From Arthrobacter sp. Leaf69 (GTDB lineage: Bacteria > Actinomycetota > Actinomycetes > Actinomycetales > Micrococcaceae), in NCBI RefSeq assembly GCF_001422645.1, contig NZ_LMLR01000001.1, forward strand, positions 126,325-190,324: a DNA stretch of 64,000 nt, read 5' to 3'. Numbering within the stretch: the first letter of the stretch is position 1; each line of letters starts with the position of its first letter. This document shows positions 42,963 to 51,522 of this stretch, piece by piece. The notes below the pieces were generated by a model. That model did not search any database. It had not been told where the DNA came from and saw nothing but the letters and a program-made list of their open reading frames with translations. The translations under genes and the position numbers were made by a program.

Positions 42963-43223
42963 ATGGTGACCAAACGAGCACGCAAGAGGAACGCCCAGAA
43001 GAAGACCTGGAAGGAACTCTCGCCCATGGCGAAGTTCGGGACGATTTCCGCCGCACTCGTCCAGCTTTCGATGCTGGTCGCCGCGCAGCGGGACATCACC
43101 CGCCGCCCGGCTGAACAGATCCGCGGCAGCAAAACGTTGTGGCGGATGGCGACCTTGGTCAACTTCGTCGGACCAGGCAGCTATTTCACGTTTGGCGTCA
43201 AGCGCGGCCGCGCCGCTAAGTAA
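42963..43223 (+). CDS. Small basic hypothetical protein with one hydrophobic stretch
   Basis: An 86-residue protein starting at ATG 42963 after AAGGAG. The N-terminus is very basic (VTKRARKRNAQKK), a moderate hydrophobic segment follows (FGTISAALVQLSMLVAA), then a polar part with RPAEQIRGSKTLWRMATLVN and FVGPGSYFTFGVKRGR. The RG-SK-LWR--TLVNFVGP-SYF pattern recalls short actinobacterial proteins related to the PLDc N-terminal segment. No function can be given. Confidence 0.7.
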   Translation: MVTKRARKRNAQKKTWKELSPMAKFGTISAALVQLSMLVAAQRDITRRPAEQIRGSKTLWRMATLVNFVGPGSYFTFGVKRGRAAK

Positions 43224-43299
43224 GGAAACGCGCTACCGTTCAGTAACTTCGGGGCGGACCGTGATGCGGGCTGTCAGCTTAAGCCTGTAAATTGAAAGC

Positions 43300-45531
43300 A
43301 TGACCCCAACCAAAAAGCCTGCCATGCACCGCGCCCTCGGCATCTCCAAAGAGATCGAAGACGCGGCGTGGTTCGTTTTGGGGCCGGGGCTGCACGGTAA
43401 AGCGTCGGCCCTGGACGGACGCACCAAAACATGGTCGGTGCAGGCCGCAGCGGAGCTCCTCGACCGCCTCGAACGCGGGGTGCCGGACCCCAAAGCTCCC
43501 ATGATGACCAACCTGCGGCAGAACCTTCAGGACGCTTCCCGGGGCGCCAAGCAGCTGGCGGTCGAGCTGCTCTTCCTGCAGTCCCTGCCTCTGGCACACG
43601 AGGTGAAGTCCCTCAAGGTCAAGCGTGCTCGGGTGGCCGAGGCTGCGTCCTGGCTGGAGCCGCCCCTGGAACTGCCGGACGAGCTGTACGCCGGCATGAC
43701 GGATCACGGAGTCATCCGTGACCGCACCGCCGAGTTCAACTGGACCATCTGGGACCACCTGAAATGGCTCTGCCGGTTTGTGCAGCACGTCGCCCAGCGT
43801 CCGGCGGGCGCCGTCGCGGCGGCCGTCAAGGATCCGCTGGCATTCCACCAGCTGGTGGCCGGCACCCCCGATGACCAGCCGGCCATTCGCCGGAGCATCG
43901 AATTCCTGGTCTGGCCCAGCTACTTCGAGCCGGTGGTGGCCGATGTCGAACGCCAGGAGATCCGCGACGCTTTTGCCTCCCTGGTGGGCGGGGCGAAGGG
44001 CGACAGCGACGAGGAAGTTTCCGCGGACATCCACCGCATCCGGCTGCACCTCGACGAGCAGGCCGGCCAACGCATCGACTGGTACTCCCGGCAGCTGGTG
44101 AGCCAGTGGCGGAAGGTGGGCGACCCCGGCCGCCGCGCCTGGCTGCTGCGCACCCACCACGACAACGCTGACCTGCTTGGCACCTGGCAGGCCGAGGAAT
44201 CGGTGACGCTCGACGTCGAGCACCTCCGCCTGCTGGACCCCGGCGTCACCGCCGGGCTGGTCCAACATGCCGTGGACGAGGACTACAAGCACCTCGGCTA
44301 CGTGGAACGCGAGGACACCAAAACCGCCGTCTTCGCCTTCCTGACCGTGATGAAGCCCGGAGACCTGACCCTGTACCAGAGCTCGGGCACCGTCCGCGTG
44401 GGGGTGGTCCTCGGTGAGCCTGAGCACCACGAGGACAACCGCCGGCTGCGCCGCAAGGTCCGCTGGTTCGACGAAACCCACAACATGACCGAGCTGCCCC
44501 GCCACGTGCAGCGCCAGCTGGCCACCTCCGGCATCGTCGTGGACATCACCCGCGTCATCCAAGCCCTGGAAGCGCTTCTGCCCGCCGAGGCGGAAGCCGA
44601 GCCCGACGACGGTACGGAGCCGGCCGCCGTCGTCGCACCCGCCTGTGAAGGGTTCCGCCCGCTGACGCCGGAGTTCGCCGCGTCCCTGCACATGGACCTG
44701 GAACCGCTGCAGGAGATCGCCGAACTGCTGGAGGAGAACCGCCAGCTGGTGCTCTACGGCCCGCCCGGAACCGGCAAGACGTACCTGGCCAAGCACCTGG
44801 CGGCCCAGCTCGCCGGCGACACCACCGATGAACGCGTCAAGCTGGTGCAGTTCCACCCCTCCTACGCCTACGAGGACTTCTTCGAGGGTTTCCGGCCGGA
44901 CAAGACTGAGGAAGGCCAGGTGTCCTTCAAGCTGGTCGCCGGGCCGCTGCGCCGGATCGCCGAGGAAGCCGCCAAGCCGGGGAACGAGAGCAAGCCGTAC
45001 TTCCTGATCATCGATGAGATGAACCGGGCGAACCTCGCGAAGGTTTTCGGTGAGCTGTACTTCCTGCTCGAATACCGCGACGACCGGATCTACTTGCAGT
45101 ACAGCCCCAACGAGCCGTTCACGCTGCCGGACAACCTCTACATCATCGGCACCATGAACACAGCTGACCGGTCCATTGCGATGATGGACGCCGCCATCCG
45201 CCGCCGCTTCTCCTTCATTGAGCTGCACCCCAAGACGGAACCGGTGAAGGGCTCGCTGCTGCGGTTCCTGCAGGCCCGGGACCTGGACACGACGCCGGCG
45301 CTGCTCATGGACGCACTCAACGACGCCATTGACGAGTGGGACCGCGACCTTATGATCGGCCCGTCCTACTTCATGAAGAAGTCCGCCCAGACGCCCAAGG
45401 GCCTGCGCCGGATCTGGAAGTACGAGCTGATGCCGCTCCTGGAGGAGCACTACCACGGCCAGCTGAACCGGGCCCAGCTGGAGGAGCGCTTCGGCCTGGA
45501 CCAGCTCCTTGACCGCCTTGCGCGCGTCTAG
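43300..45531 (+). CDS. mcrB: McrB-type GTPase/AAA+ subunit of a McrBC restriction system
   Basis: A 743-residue protein whose C-terminal half is the McrB AAA+ motor. Walker A is GPPGTGKT (487-494), Walker B is FLIIDEMNRAN (about 568) and the McrB signature MNTADRS follows at about 618; RRRFSF is the arginine-finger region. The motor drives DNA translocation so that McrC can cut modified DNA. The N-terminal 450 residues, which in such proteins recognise the modified base, match no domain I recognise. TAAATT at 43288-43293 ends six bases before ATG, so the mRNA is probably leaderless. The end overlaps mcrC by 23 bp. Confidence 0.88.
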   Translation: MTPTKKPAMHRALGISKEIEDAAWFVLGPGLHGKASALDGRTKTWSVQAAAELLDRLERGVPDPKAPMMTNLRQNLQDASRGAKQLAVELLFLQSLPLAHEVKSLKVKRARVAEAASWLEPPLELPDELYAGMTDHGVIRDRTAEFNWTIWDHLKWLCRFVQHVAQRPAGAVAAAVKDPLAFHQLVAGTPDDQPAIRRSIEFLVWPSYFEPVVADVERQEIRDAFASLVGGAKGDSDEEVSADIHRIRLHLDEQAGQRIDWYSRQLVSQWRKVGDPGRRAWLLRTHHDNADLLGTWQAEESVTLDVEHLRLLDPGVTAGLVQHAVDEDYKHLGYVEREDTKTAVFAFLTVMKPGDLTLYQSSGTVRVGVVLGEPEHHEDNRRLRRKVRWFDETHNMTELPRHVQRQLATSGIVVDITRVIQALEALLPAEAEAEPDDGTEPAAVVAPACEGFRPLTPEFAASLHMDLEPLQEIAELLEENRQLVLYGPPGTGKTYLAKHLAAQLAGDTTDERVKLVQFHPSYAYEDFFEGFRPDKTEEGQVSFKLVAGPLRRIAEEAAKPGNESKPYFLIIDEMNRANLAKVFGELYFLLEYRDDRIYLQYSPNEPFTLPDNLYIIGTMNTADRSIAMMDAAIRRRFSFIELHPKTEPVKGSLLRFLQARDLDTTPALLMDALNDAIDEWDRDLMIGPSYFMKKSAQTPKGLRRIWKYELMPLLEEHYHGQLNRAQLEERFGLDQLLDRLARV

Positions 45532-46786
45532 CCAGCCGCGGCCGGCCGGCCACGGCGCACCGGGTTCGCCGCCGGTCCGCCGGATCGTCCTCGACGAGCT
45601 CTCCGGCGGCGTCGTCGACCGGCTCGACCCTGCCAGCGCCGCCTTTGTCAACGGCAGCGGCCTGGCCAACGCCTCGCCCATGGGCATGGGCCTGTACCGG
45701 ATCGAGCCGGTGGGGAAGGTCGGCTCGGTGCGCACGCCGACCGTGCAGCTTGAGGTGCGGCCCAAGGAACGGCTGGGCCTGGGCCGGCTCCTGTTCCTGC
45801 TGGGCTACGCCGGCGACCAGGGCTTCCGGGAGGACTCCGTGGCCGCGGTGGAGGAAGCGGATCTGTGGAGCGCGCTGGCCGAGTCGCTGGCCCAGCTCGC
45901 GGACCGTGCCCTGAGCCGCGGTGTCCTGCAGGGCTACCTCAACGTCGACGAATCACTCCGGACGGTCAAGGGCCGGATCCGCATTTCCGACCAGATCTCG
46001 CGGCGGCCCGGCATGCTGGTGCCGCTGGAGGTCTCCTATGACGAGTTCACGGAGGACATTGCCGAGAACCGCGTCCTGCGGGCGGCGCTGGAACGGATGT
46101 CGCAGGTCCCGGGGGTGCGGCCGGAGGTGCTGAGCCGGCTCCGCCAGCTCAAGGGCAAGCTCGCCGCCGTGACCCGCCTGCAGCCCGGCGCGCCCTTGCC
46201 GGTGTGGCGGGCCAGCCGGATGAACACCCGTTACCAGGCGGCGCTGCGGCTCGCCGAGGTGATTCTGCGCCACGCCTCGGCGGAGGCCGGCGACGGCACG
46301 CAACAGTCGGCGTCGTTCGTGGTGGACATGTCCGTGGTGTTCGAGGACTTCGTGGGCACGGCGCTCCGCGAGGCCATGGCCGCCTACCCGGGGGAGATGC
46401 GGCTCCGGTACAACGCCCTGCTCAACGAGGCTGTGCGCGACTCGGACCGGATCGTGGTGCAGCCCGGCGCCGTCCACCTGCTGGGAGGGCGGCCGGTGAT
46501 GGTCTACGACGCCAAGTACCAGGCAGCGGCCGACGCCGGTGCTTCACTCTCGGGGGACCACTACCGGATGCTGGCGTACTGCACGTCCCTGCGCGTGCCG
46601 ACGGCCTGGCTGGTGTACCCGGGCGCGGGGGAGATCAAGCTGCGCCGGATCCTCAACACGGACATCGACGTGGTGGAGTTTCCGCTGGACCTGTCGCGGC
46701 CGCCGTCGGAGATCCTGGCCTCCGTGGCGGACCTCGCGCAACAGTCGTGGGGCGAAGTGGTGCGTCAGGCGACCATCAGCCGCTGA
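45509..46786 (+). CDS. mcrC: McrC-type nuclease subunit
   Basis: A 425-residue partner of McrB with the PD-(D/E)xK nuclease fold at its C-terminus. The catalytic strand pair is SDRIVVQPG and VMVYDAKYQ (D-x-K near residues 333-335), the arrangement of McrC where Asp, Asp and Lys bind magnesium. The N-terminal part, with VQLEVRPKERLG, GRLLFLLGYAG and SRGVLQGYLNVDESLRTVKG, is the conserved McrC region. It starts with TTG at 45509 inside mcrB, ensuring balanced translation. Confidence 0.88.
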   Translation: MTALRASSQPRPAGHGAPGSPPVRRIVLDELSGGVVDRLDPASAAFVNGSGLANASPMGMGLYRIEPVGKVGSVRTPTVQLEVRPKERLGLGRLLFLLGYAGDQGFREDSVAAVEEADLWSALAESLAQLADRALSRGVLQGYLNVDESLRTVKGRIRISDQISRRPGMLVPLEVSYDEFTEDIAENRVLRAALERMSQVPGVRPEVLSRLRQLKGKLAAVTRLQPGAPLPVWRASRMNTRYQAALRLAEVILRHASAEAGDGTQQSASFVVDMSVVFEDFVGTALREAMAAYPGEMRLRYNALLNEAVRDSDRIVVQPGAVHLLGGRPVMVYDAKYQAAADAGASLSGDHYRMLAYCTSLRVPTAWLVYPGAGEIKLRRILNTDIDVVEFPLDLSRPPSEILASVADLAQQSWGEVVRQATISR

Positions 46787-46808
46787 CGCACCTCCTTCGG
46801 ACGCGCCG

Positions 46809-47189
46809 CTAGCTGGCTTCCTGCTCCACGGAAACAGACAGGAGGTGGTTCAAGAGCGCCTTCTCAGGCTGGCCGGGGCAGTTGGCGAGATGCCACCGGA
46901 GTTGCTCCCGCACCTGCGCCTCTTCCGGCCTGGTGTCGGAGAGAATGGCATCAATGATCGCGGAAACCTGCAGGCGCAGGGGTTCCAGCTCCTCATCGAC
47001 CTCGGGGGACCGCCGGAACTCCTGCGGCCGGTAATCGGGTGACGACTTCGAGGGCCGAGTTACGGTCCTCAGCGACGTGGTGGACCTCAGCAAGTGCGGC
47101 ATCTGGCGCTCTCCCGTGGAGTAGAAAAGTTCGAGTAAGTGCGGACCGGTAGGGTCCTTGTCCCCGAGTTCGCATGTTACCTGAGACAC
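46809..47189 (-). CDS. Hypothetical protein downstream of vsr
   Basis: A 126-residue soluble protein, GTG start, 27 bp after the vsr stop on the same strand, so probably in one operon with it. The C-terminal half is helical (LEPLRLQVSAIIDAILSDTR, then REQLRWHLANCPGQPEKALL). No domain is recognised. It could be an accessory of the repair/restriction group. The N-terminal half has polar, low-homology character and the start could be later. Confidence 0.5.
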   Translation of the reverse strand: MSQVTCELGDKDPTGPHLLELFYSTGERQMPHLLRSTTSLRTVTRPSKSSPDYRPQEFRRSPEVDEELEPLRLQVSAIIDAILSDTRPEEAQVREQLRWHLANCPGQPEKALLNHLLSVSVEQEAS

Positions 47190-47216
47190 ATCGGTATGTC
47201 GCCTCTGGCGCGACGA

Positions 47217-47648
47217 TCAATTTTGTGTCGTGTCCAGGAATTCGTCCAGTCGCTGCTCCAGCACGGACACATCTTTGAGCTCGCACTCCCAGACGGTGAG
47301 GACGTCCCAGCCCGAGTGCTCCAGCAGGCGGCGTTGCTCGGCGTCGCGGTTCCGCGTCCGGGTGCGTTTGGTTTCCCAGAACTCGGCGTTGGCCTTGGGG
47401 GCGTGCTGCCCCACCCGACAGTCGTGGAAGTGCCAGAAGCAACCGTTGACGAAGATGACTTTGTGGCGGCCGGCGAAGACCAGGTCCGGGTTACCCGGGA
47501 GACGTCCGCCGCGGGTGGTGCCGTGCAACCGGTAGCGGTAGCCCTTGGCGTGAAGCAGTCTTCGGACCAGCAGTTCGGGCTTGGTGTTCTTGCCGCGGAT
47601 CCTGGACATGTTCCAGCTGCGCCGCTCGGGGGTCAGCTTGTCGGCCAT
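47217..47648 (-). CDS. vsr: Very short patch repair (Vsr) endonuclease
   Basis: A 143-residue T:G mismatch endonuclease that nicks DNA next to deaminated 5-methylcytosine sites. Family features are the start RSWNMSRIRGKNTKPEL, the region GGRLPGNPDLVF with the catalytic Asp, and VIFVNGCFWHFHDC with the His pair and zinc-binding Cys. Vsr is normally encoded next to a cytosine-5 methyltransferase such as Dcm, but none is in the window; instead it faces the mcrBC pair. A TAGACT box lies seven bases before the ATG, so it may be leaderless. Confidence 0.92.
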   Translation of the reverse strand: MADKLTPERRSWNMSRIRGKNTKPELLVRRLLHAKGYRYRLHGTTRGGRLPGNPDLVFAGRHKVIFVNGCFWHFHDCRVGQHAPKANAEFWETKRTRTRNRDAEQRRLLEHSGWDVLTVWECELKDVSVLEQRLDEFLDTTQN

Positions 47649-47710
47649 GGATTAAAGTCTAGGCGGCAGGGACCGGCCGAGCCGGCGGCGTTGCCGACGT
47701 CGAACGGTTG

Positions 47711-48145
47711 CTAGATCTCCCGCTCCGGGTGCTCGCCAAACTGGAAGTGACGTCCGCTGACCTTGGTCGGCTCGATCTCGACGTAGAAGTCCTTCAGGGT
47801 GGGCACCCACGGCTTGAGCCCCAGCGCCTCAGCCGCCGCGATGTCGGCGGATTTGTCCAGCACTCGGGCCGTGCCGCGCAGGACAACCGACCAGGCCTCC
47901 TCGGAGAGGATGCCGTCCGTCTCGAACAGCACCTTGGCGTTGATGGTCAGTTCCGCGAGTTTGTTGCCAGGGGCCGTCCGGAGGTAAAGCTTCCGGCCGC
48001 TCACGGCGTAGTTGACCGGGAAGATATCGGGTTCGCCGCCCACGATCACCACCAGCCTGCCGTGCTTGGTGCCCTCAATCAGCTTCCAGCTCTGATCGTC
48101 GGTGAGTACGAGGATGGGGTTGTCGTCTGGATGTTCGAAGATCAT
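47711..48145 (-). CDS. Pyridoxamine 5'-phosphate oxidase-like flavin-binding protein
   Basis: A split-barrel protein of the PPOX/nitroreductase-like group, about 144 residues from the ATG at 48145. Features are GRLVVIVGGEPDIFPVNYAV and LYLRTAPGNKLAELTINAKV, then EEAWSVVLRGTARVLDKSAD, matching actinobacterial FMN- or F420-binding PPOX proteins. A longer frame to 48217 exists but has no better start. Role probably a small redox or heme/cofactor-related enzyme; not certain. Confidence 0.8.
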   Translation of the reverse strand: MIFEHPDDNPILVLTDDQSWKLIEGTKHGRLVVIVGGEPDIFPVNYAVSGRKLYLRTAPGNKLAELTINAKVLFETDGILSEEAWSVVLRGTARVLDKSADIAAAEALGLKPWVPTLKDFYVEIEPTKVSGRHFQFGEHPEREI

Positions 48146-48348
48146 GGGTTCATTGTTCTGGCCGGGGTACAAAAGCGCCAGAGGCTTGTGCGGGGAAATC
48201 GGTGTGACTCGAAGCACTTATGCGGTGGTGCGTGCGGTCAATCGGGCGGCTGTGGATAACCTTGATGCCCAAAATGTGATGTCGGTTACCCTTAAGGCAT
48301 TGTTTGGCTGCACGCGTCTTGATTTTCTATCGGGGGGAATAGCTGACC

Positions 48349-49005
48349 ATGACATCCCGCACTTCATCCTTCGGCCGCCGCAGGCAGATTTGCGCCGTCT
48401 TGGTTGCGCTCAGTATGTTGCCAGTCGCGGCCTGCACCGGCGGAGGAACCACGCCGGGTGCAACAGCCGCCCCCGTGACATCGAGCCCGACGCCGTCGGC
48501 GACGCCCACTGCCACCCCCACGCCGACGGCCAGCTACAAACCGGCGGACGCCTCAGGCAGGGCGCAGAACGTCCCCGTTCCAGTGCTGCCAGAAGCTGCG
48601 AAGGCGGAGACTAAAACAGGATTAGAGGCCTTCGCGCGGTACTGGTTCCAGTTGCTTAGCTACGGATATGAGACCGGCGACGTTTCGCGCTTGGTGGCTA
48701 TCACAAGTCCTGCTTGCCGAGCATGCGATCGGGCGACGACAGTCATGAAGGGTTGGCATGAGGAAGGGCGGTGGATTGTTGGAGGAAAGACTAAAACTCC
48801 CTCGGTCAGCACGACATTCACCGTTGCGCCCGATGGGAATTATCAAGTTGCCATCCAAGTTTCGCAATCTTCCCTTTCGTACTACAACGCGGATGGGACT
48901 TTGCATCAAGCTGATCCAAAGCCCGAGGATACCGGCAATCTCATGCTTGCCGTGTTCCGCGACGGGGCCTGGTATGTGAACAATATTCAGCCAATAGTCG
49001 GCTAG
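48349..49005 (+). CDS. DUF6318-like secreted lipoprotein
   Basis: A 218-residue lipoprotein. A basic start is followed by a hydrophobic core and the lipobox VAAC (Cys29), then a Thr/Pro/Ser-rich linker (TSSPTPSATPTATPTPTASY), giving a cell-wall-spanning stalk. The globular part from about residue 75 has GLEAFARYWFQLLSYGYETG and two close cysteines (CRAC), typical of the DUF6318 family known mainly from Arthrobacter and relatives. The coding DNA from 48650 on is clearly less GC-rich than its neighbours. It lies 4 bp before a secreted PKD-like gene, and the two probably work together at the cell surface. Confidence 0.75.
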   Translation: MTSRTSSFGRRRQICAVLVALSMLPVAACTGGGTTPGATAAPVTSSPTPSATPTATPTPTASYKPADASGRAQNVPVPVLPEAAKAETKTGLEAFARYWFQLLSYGYETGDVSRLVAITSPACRACDRATTVMKGWHEEGRWIVGGKTKTPSVSTTFTVAPDGNYQVAIQVSQSSLSYYNADGTLHQADPKPEDTGNLMLAVFRDGAWYVNNIQPIVG

Positions 49006-49009
49006 CCAA

Positions 49010-49948
49010 GTGAGATCCTCGTGGTGGACCAGGGTGATTTTTGCGGTAGTCGTTGCCGCGCTTCTGGCTTTACAACCCTTCCCGGCGTTTGGCGAAAATG
49101 ACTTGCCTCCAATAACCGGAGACTGGGGAGAAGACACCGTTGATGTCGGAGGCTGGGTGGTAGACGCAGGAACCGGCCAGTTCGTCTGGGCGGAGCCCGG
49201 CACTGTTGCCACTGATCCCTACCAATATAAGTACGAACTGCAATGCCACCTAGGCGGCGGCGACTTCGACACGGACTGCCTCGCTCTTGCTGTGGATTGC
49301 CAAAATGGCCCCGACGGCAAGGGCGGGATTCCAGTCGTGTGGCTAAAAGCCCCGGCCGGCATTCCGAATCCAACGTGGTCCTTTCACTCCGGACCCACGT
49401 GTTTATTCGATCCGAAACCGGAGGACCTACTACCCAGGATCGCCGCCATGATCCAAACGGAATTCCAGCGACTGCCGGTCGCCGCAGGATCAGTCACAGC
49501 CCAGCCGAGCCCGCACACACTCAGGGGCGCAGAGACCAACTTCTTCGCGGAAGCGGCCCAGCAGCAATTCGACATCACCATTCTGGCCCAGAAGGTCCAC
49601 GTGGTCGCCAAACCCGTCCAGTACACCTGGAACTACGGCGACGGCAGCTCGCTTGGGCCGCAGACTGCGGCCGGGGGACCCCTCCCGCAGGACCGCTGGG
49701 GCGAAAAGACCGCCACCAGCCACGTCTACACCGCGACCGGCGATTTCCGAGTGGTGCTGACCACCCACTTCCAGGGGACCTATTCGGTCAACGGCGGCCC
49801 GCCGTTGCCCATCCCGGGCCAAGGGCAATTCAGCTCACCGCCGCAGACCGTCAGCGTCTGGCGCTCCATCACACGGAACTATGCTGACGACTGCCTCCGC
49901 AACCCGCAGGGTCAAGGTTGCCCCGGCGTCGCGCCCCGTGCACCTTAA
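49010..49948 (+). CDS. Secreted PKD-domain-like protein
   Basis: A 312-residue protein with a signal peptide (VIFAVVVAALLALQPFPAFG) and no membrane segment after it. Residues about 200-265 look like a PKD domain (VQYTWNYGDGSSLGP, then TSHVYTATGDFRVVLTTHFQ). The rest is Pro/Gly-rich and contains several cysteines. Start GTG at 49010 is 4 bp behind the lipoprotein stop, so the two are probably translated together. Function unknown; a surface adhesion or envelope role is only a guess. Confidence 0.72.
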   Translation: MRSSWWTRVIFAVVVAALLALQPFPAFGENDLPPITGDWGEDTVDVGGWVVDAGTGQFVWAEPGTVATDPYQYKYELQCHLGGGDFDTDCLALAVDCQNGPDGKGGIPVVWLKAPAGIPNPTWSFHSGPTCLFDPKPEDLLPRIAAMIQTEFQRLPVAAGSVTAQPSPHTLRGAETNFFAEAAQQQFDITILAQKVHVVAKPVQYTWNYGDGSSLGPQTAAGGPLPQDRWGEKTATSHVYTATGDFRVVLTTHFQGTYSVNGGPPLPIPGQGQFSSPPQTVSVWRSITRNYADDCLRNPQGQGCPGVAPRAP

Positions 49949-49981
49949 ACTTGAGCCGTCGGCCCCGAAAAGGCGTGGCAG

Positions 49982-51325
49982 TTAAGCCCGCAGCTCCCGG
50001 TCGAGCCGCTCCATCCGGGCGCTCACCAGCTGACAACGTGGATCCTGGGGTCCCATCAGTGTGGCCGCCGCTGCTGCGGCCGCTGTGTCCGAAGATCCCA
50101 TGTCACTGGTGCACCACTGAAGCATCAACCCGGCGTCACCGCTGGCCCGAACAGAGGCGCCCATGGCTTCATTGAGCTCGTCGCGCATAAACCCGATCGC
50201 GAGGTTGCTCGAACGGTTGAGAAATTTGGCCCCATACGCGGCGAAGGCTTCGGCAACCCGGCCGTCCCGCAAATGGCCGGCCACCTCTGAGGCATCAGTG
50301 ACCACCCGGACGGCGGACGAGAATCGGTAGGGGTTCGCTTCCACGACGTTGCCCAGGAGGCTGCGTATCCGGTGCATCTCGGTCCGGATCGCCGCAGCGG
50401 TGCCTGCGTCGCCGTGGATCTCGTAGGCAAGTTCATCGGCGCTCCAGCCCTGGGTCCGGGATGCCAGCAGGGCCAGGATCTCGGCGCGGCGCAGTGTCAG
50501 CGGGCGGCGGGCGCCGCCGTCGAGGGCCGCGGACGGAGCGTCCCCCAGCAGCCGGAGCGTCAGCTGTGACCGGACCCCTATCTCGGGGCGTCCCGCAGCG
50601 GCAGAGGCAGCAGGCAGTCCGGTCCTGGGGCCGGCCGTCACGGGCAGGGTGGCGGATTTCAACAGTTCCTCAGCCAGCCGCACTCCACAGCGCACCAGGC
50701 GCAGGCTGTCCGGCGTGACGGATTCGAACGGGCCGGAGACGTCCAGGACGCCGATGACTTCCCCCGTCAGAGGGTCGCGAATCGGGGAGGCCGTGCACGC
50801 CCAGTCGTGATGCGTCCGCACCAGGTGCTCGGCCGAGAAGAGCTGTGCGGGGGCCCCCGTCACCAGGGCTTCGCTGATGGCGTTGGTGCCAACCCCGGAT
50901 TCGGACCAGTCGGCCCCCTCCACGAACTCCAGAGAGTCCGCGAGTTTCAACGCCTGTTTGCTGCCCACACGCCACAGCACTTCGCCCTCGTGGTCGGTCA
51001 CGATCAGCAGGTGGCGCCCGGTCGCGGTCTCGTCGGCCAGCAATTGGGACAGCGCCGGCATCACGGCCGCCAGCCGGTGGCCGGCACCCAGCGAACGCGC
51101 CTCGGACACCTCATGCCGATGGATCGGACGGTGCTGGTCGGGATTGATGCCCAACGCGAGGGAGCGCTGCCAGGACTTGATGAGCGACGGCGAGAGATGC
51201 TGATTCGGATTGCCGGAGATAGTGGACTCGTGGGCCTTTCGCAGGGCGCGTGCATACTCCGCCGGCGCGGAAAACCTCAGGTCCGCGAGCTGCGTGATGG
51301 AACGGCTGCCCTGCCGCATGCTCAT
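49982..51325 (-). CDS. GAF-domain transcriptional activator (AcoR-like, no sigma-54 domain)
   Basis: A 447-residue regulator. Residues about 60-220 form an N-terminal AcoR-type sensor with a GAF domain (HLLIVTDHEGEVLWRVGSK, DWSESGVGTNAISEALVTG, ACTASPIRDPLTGEVIGVLD). The AAA+ sigma-54 domain of true AcoR is missing. The C-terminal part (TLRRAEILALLASRTQGWSA, DELAYEIHGDAGTAAAIRTE) looks like a helical DNA-binding region, as in actinobacterial AcoR homologues. It is divergent from the monooxygenase gene and is the likely activator of the 51.5-55.7 kb operon, probably sensing its alcohol or ketone substrate. Confidence 0.84.
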   Translation of the reverse strand: MSMRQGSRSITQLADLRFSAPAEYARALRKAHESTISGNPNQHLSPSLIKSWQRSLALGINPDQHRPIHRHEVSEARSLGAGHRLAAVMPALSQLLADETATGRHLLIVTDHEGEVLWRVGSKQALKLADSLEFVEGADWSESGVGTNAISEALVTGAPAQLFSAEHLVRTHHDWACTASPIRDPLTGEVIGVLDVSGPFESVTPDSLRLVRCGVRLAEELLKSATLPVTAGPRTGLPAASAAAGRPEIGVRSQLTLRLLGDAPSAALDGGARRPLTLRRAEILALLASRTQGWSADELAYEIHGDAGTAAAIRTEMHRIRSLLGNVVEANPYRFSSAVRVVTDASEVAGHLRDGRVAEAFAAYGAKFLNRSSNLAIGFMRDELNEAMGASVRASGDAGLMLQWCTSDMGSSDTAAAAAAATLMGPQDPRCQLVSARMERLDRELRA

Positions 51326-51413
51326 TGTTCCAACTCGCCCTCGAATCGTCGCACCCGGCCAGCTTCCGCCCACTTGGCCGCCAGTGGCGCGGGCCAAGAG
51401 CTTGAGAGCCCTG

Positions 51414-51432
51414 TGTAACCCGATTGTAACCC
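51414..51432. promoter_or_regulatory. Direct repeats in the divergent activator/monooxygenase gap
   Basis: TGTAACCC occurs at 51414-51421 and again at 51425-51432, 11 bp apart, one helical turn. The position, about 100 bp upstream of the monooxygenase start, is suited to an activator. That the GAF regulator binds it is inference. Confidence 0.5.
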
Positions 51433-51522
51433 CCTGCGGAATTTACTTGTGATGCGGGTCACTGCGTGGACTGAATGCCACGCAACGGGGCCGGCCCCCA
51501 GTTAGCAACGGAAAGAGGAAAC

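Noticed and set aside
43279..45765. Long minus-strand open frame (828 codons) opposite mcrB
   Set aside because: It mirrors the codon pattern of the McrB gene on the other strand; its translation is low-complexity and matches no family, while the + strand has clear AAA+ motifs.
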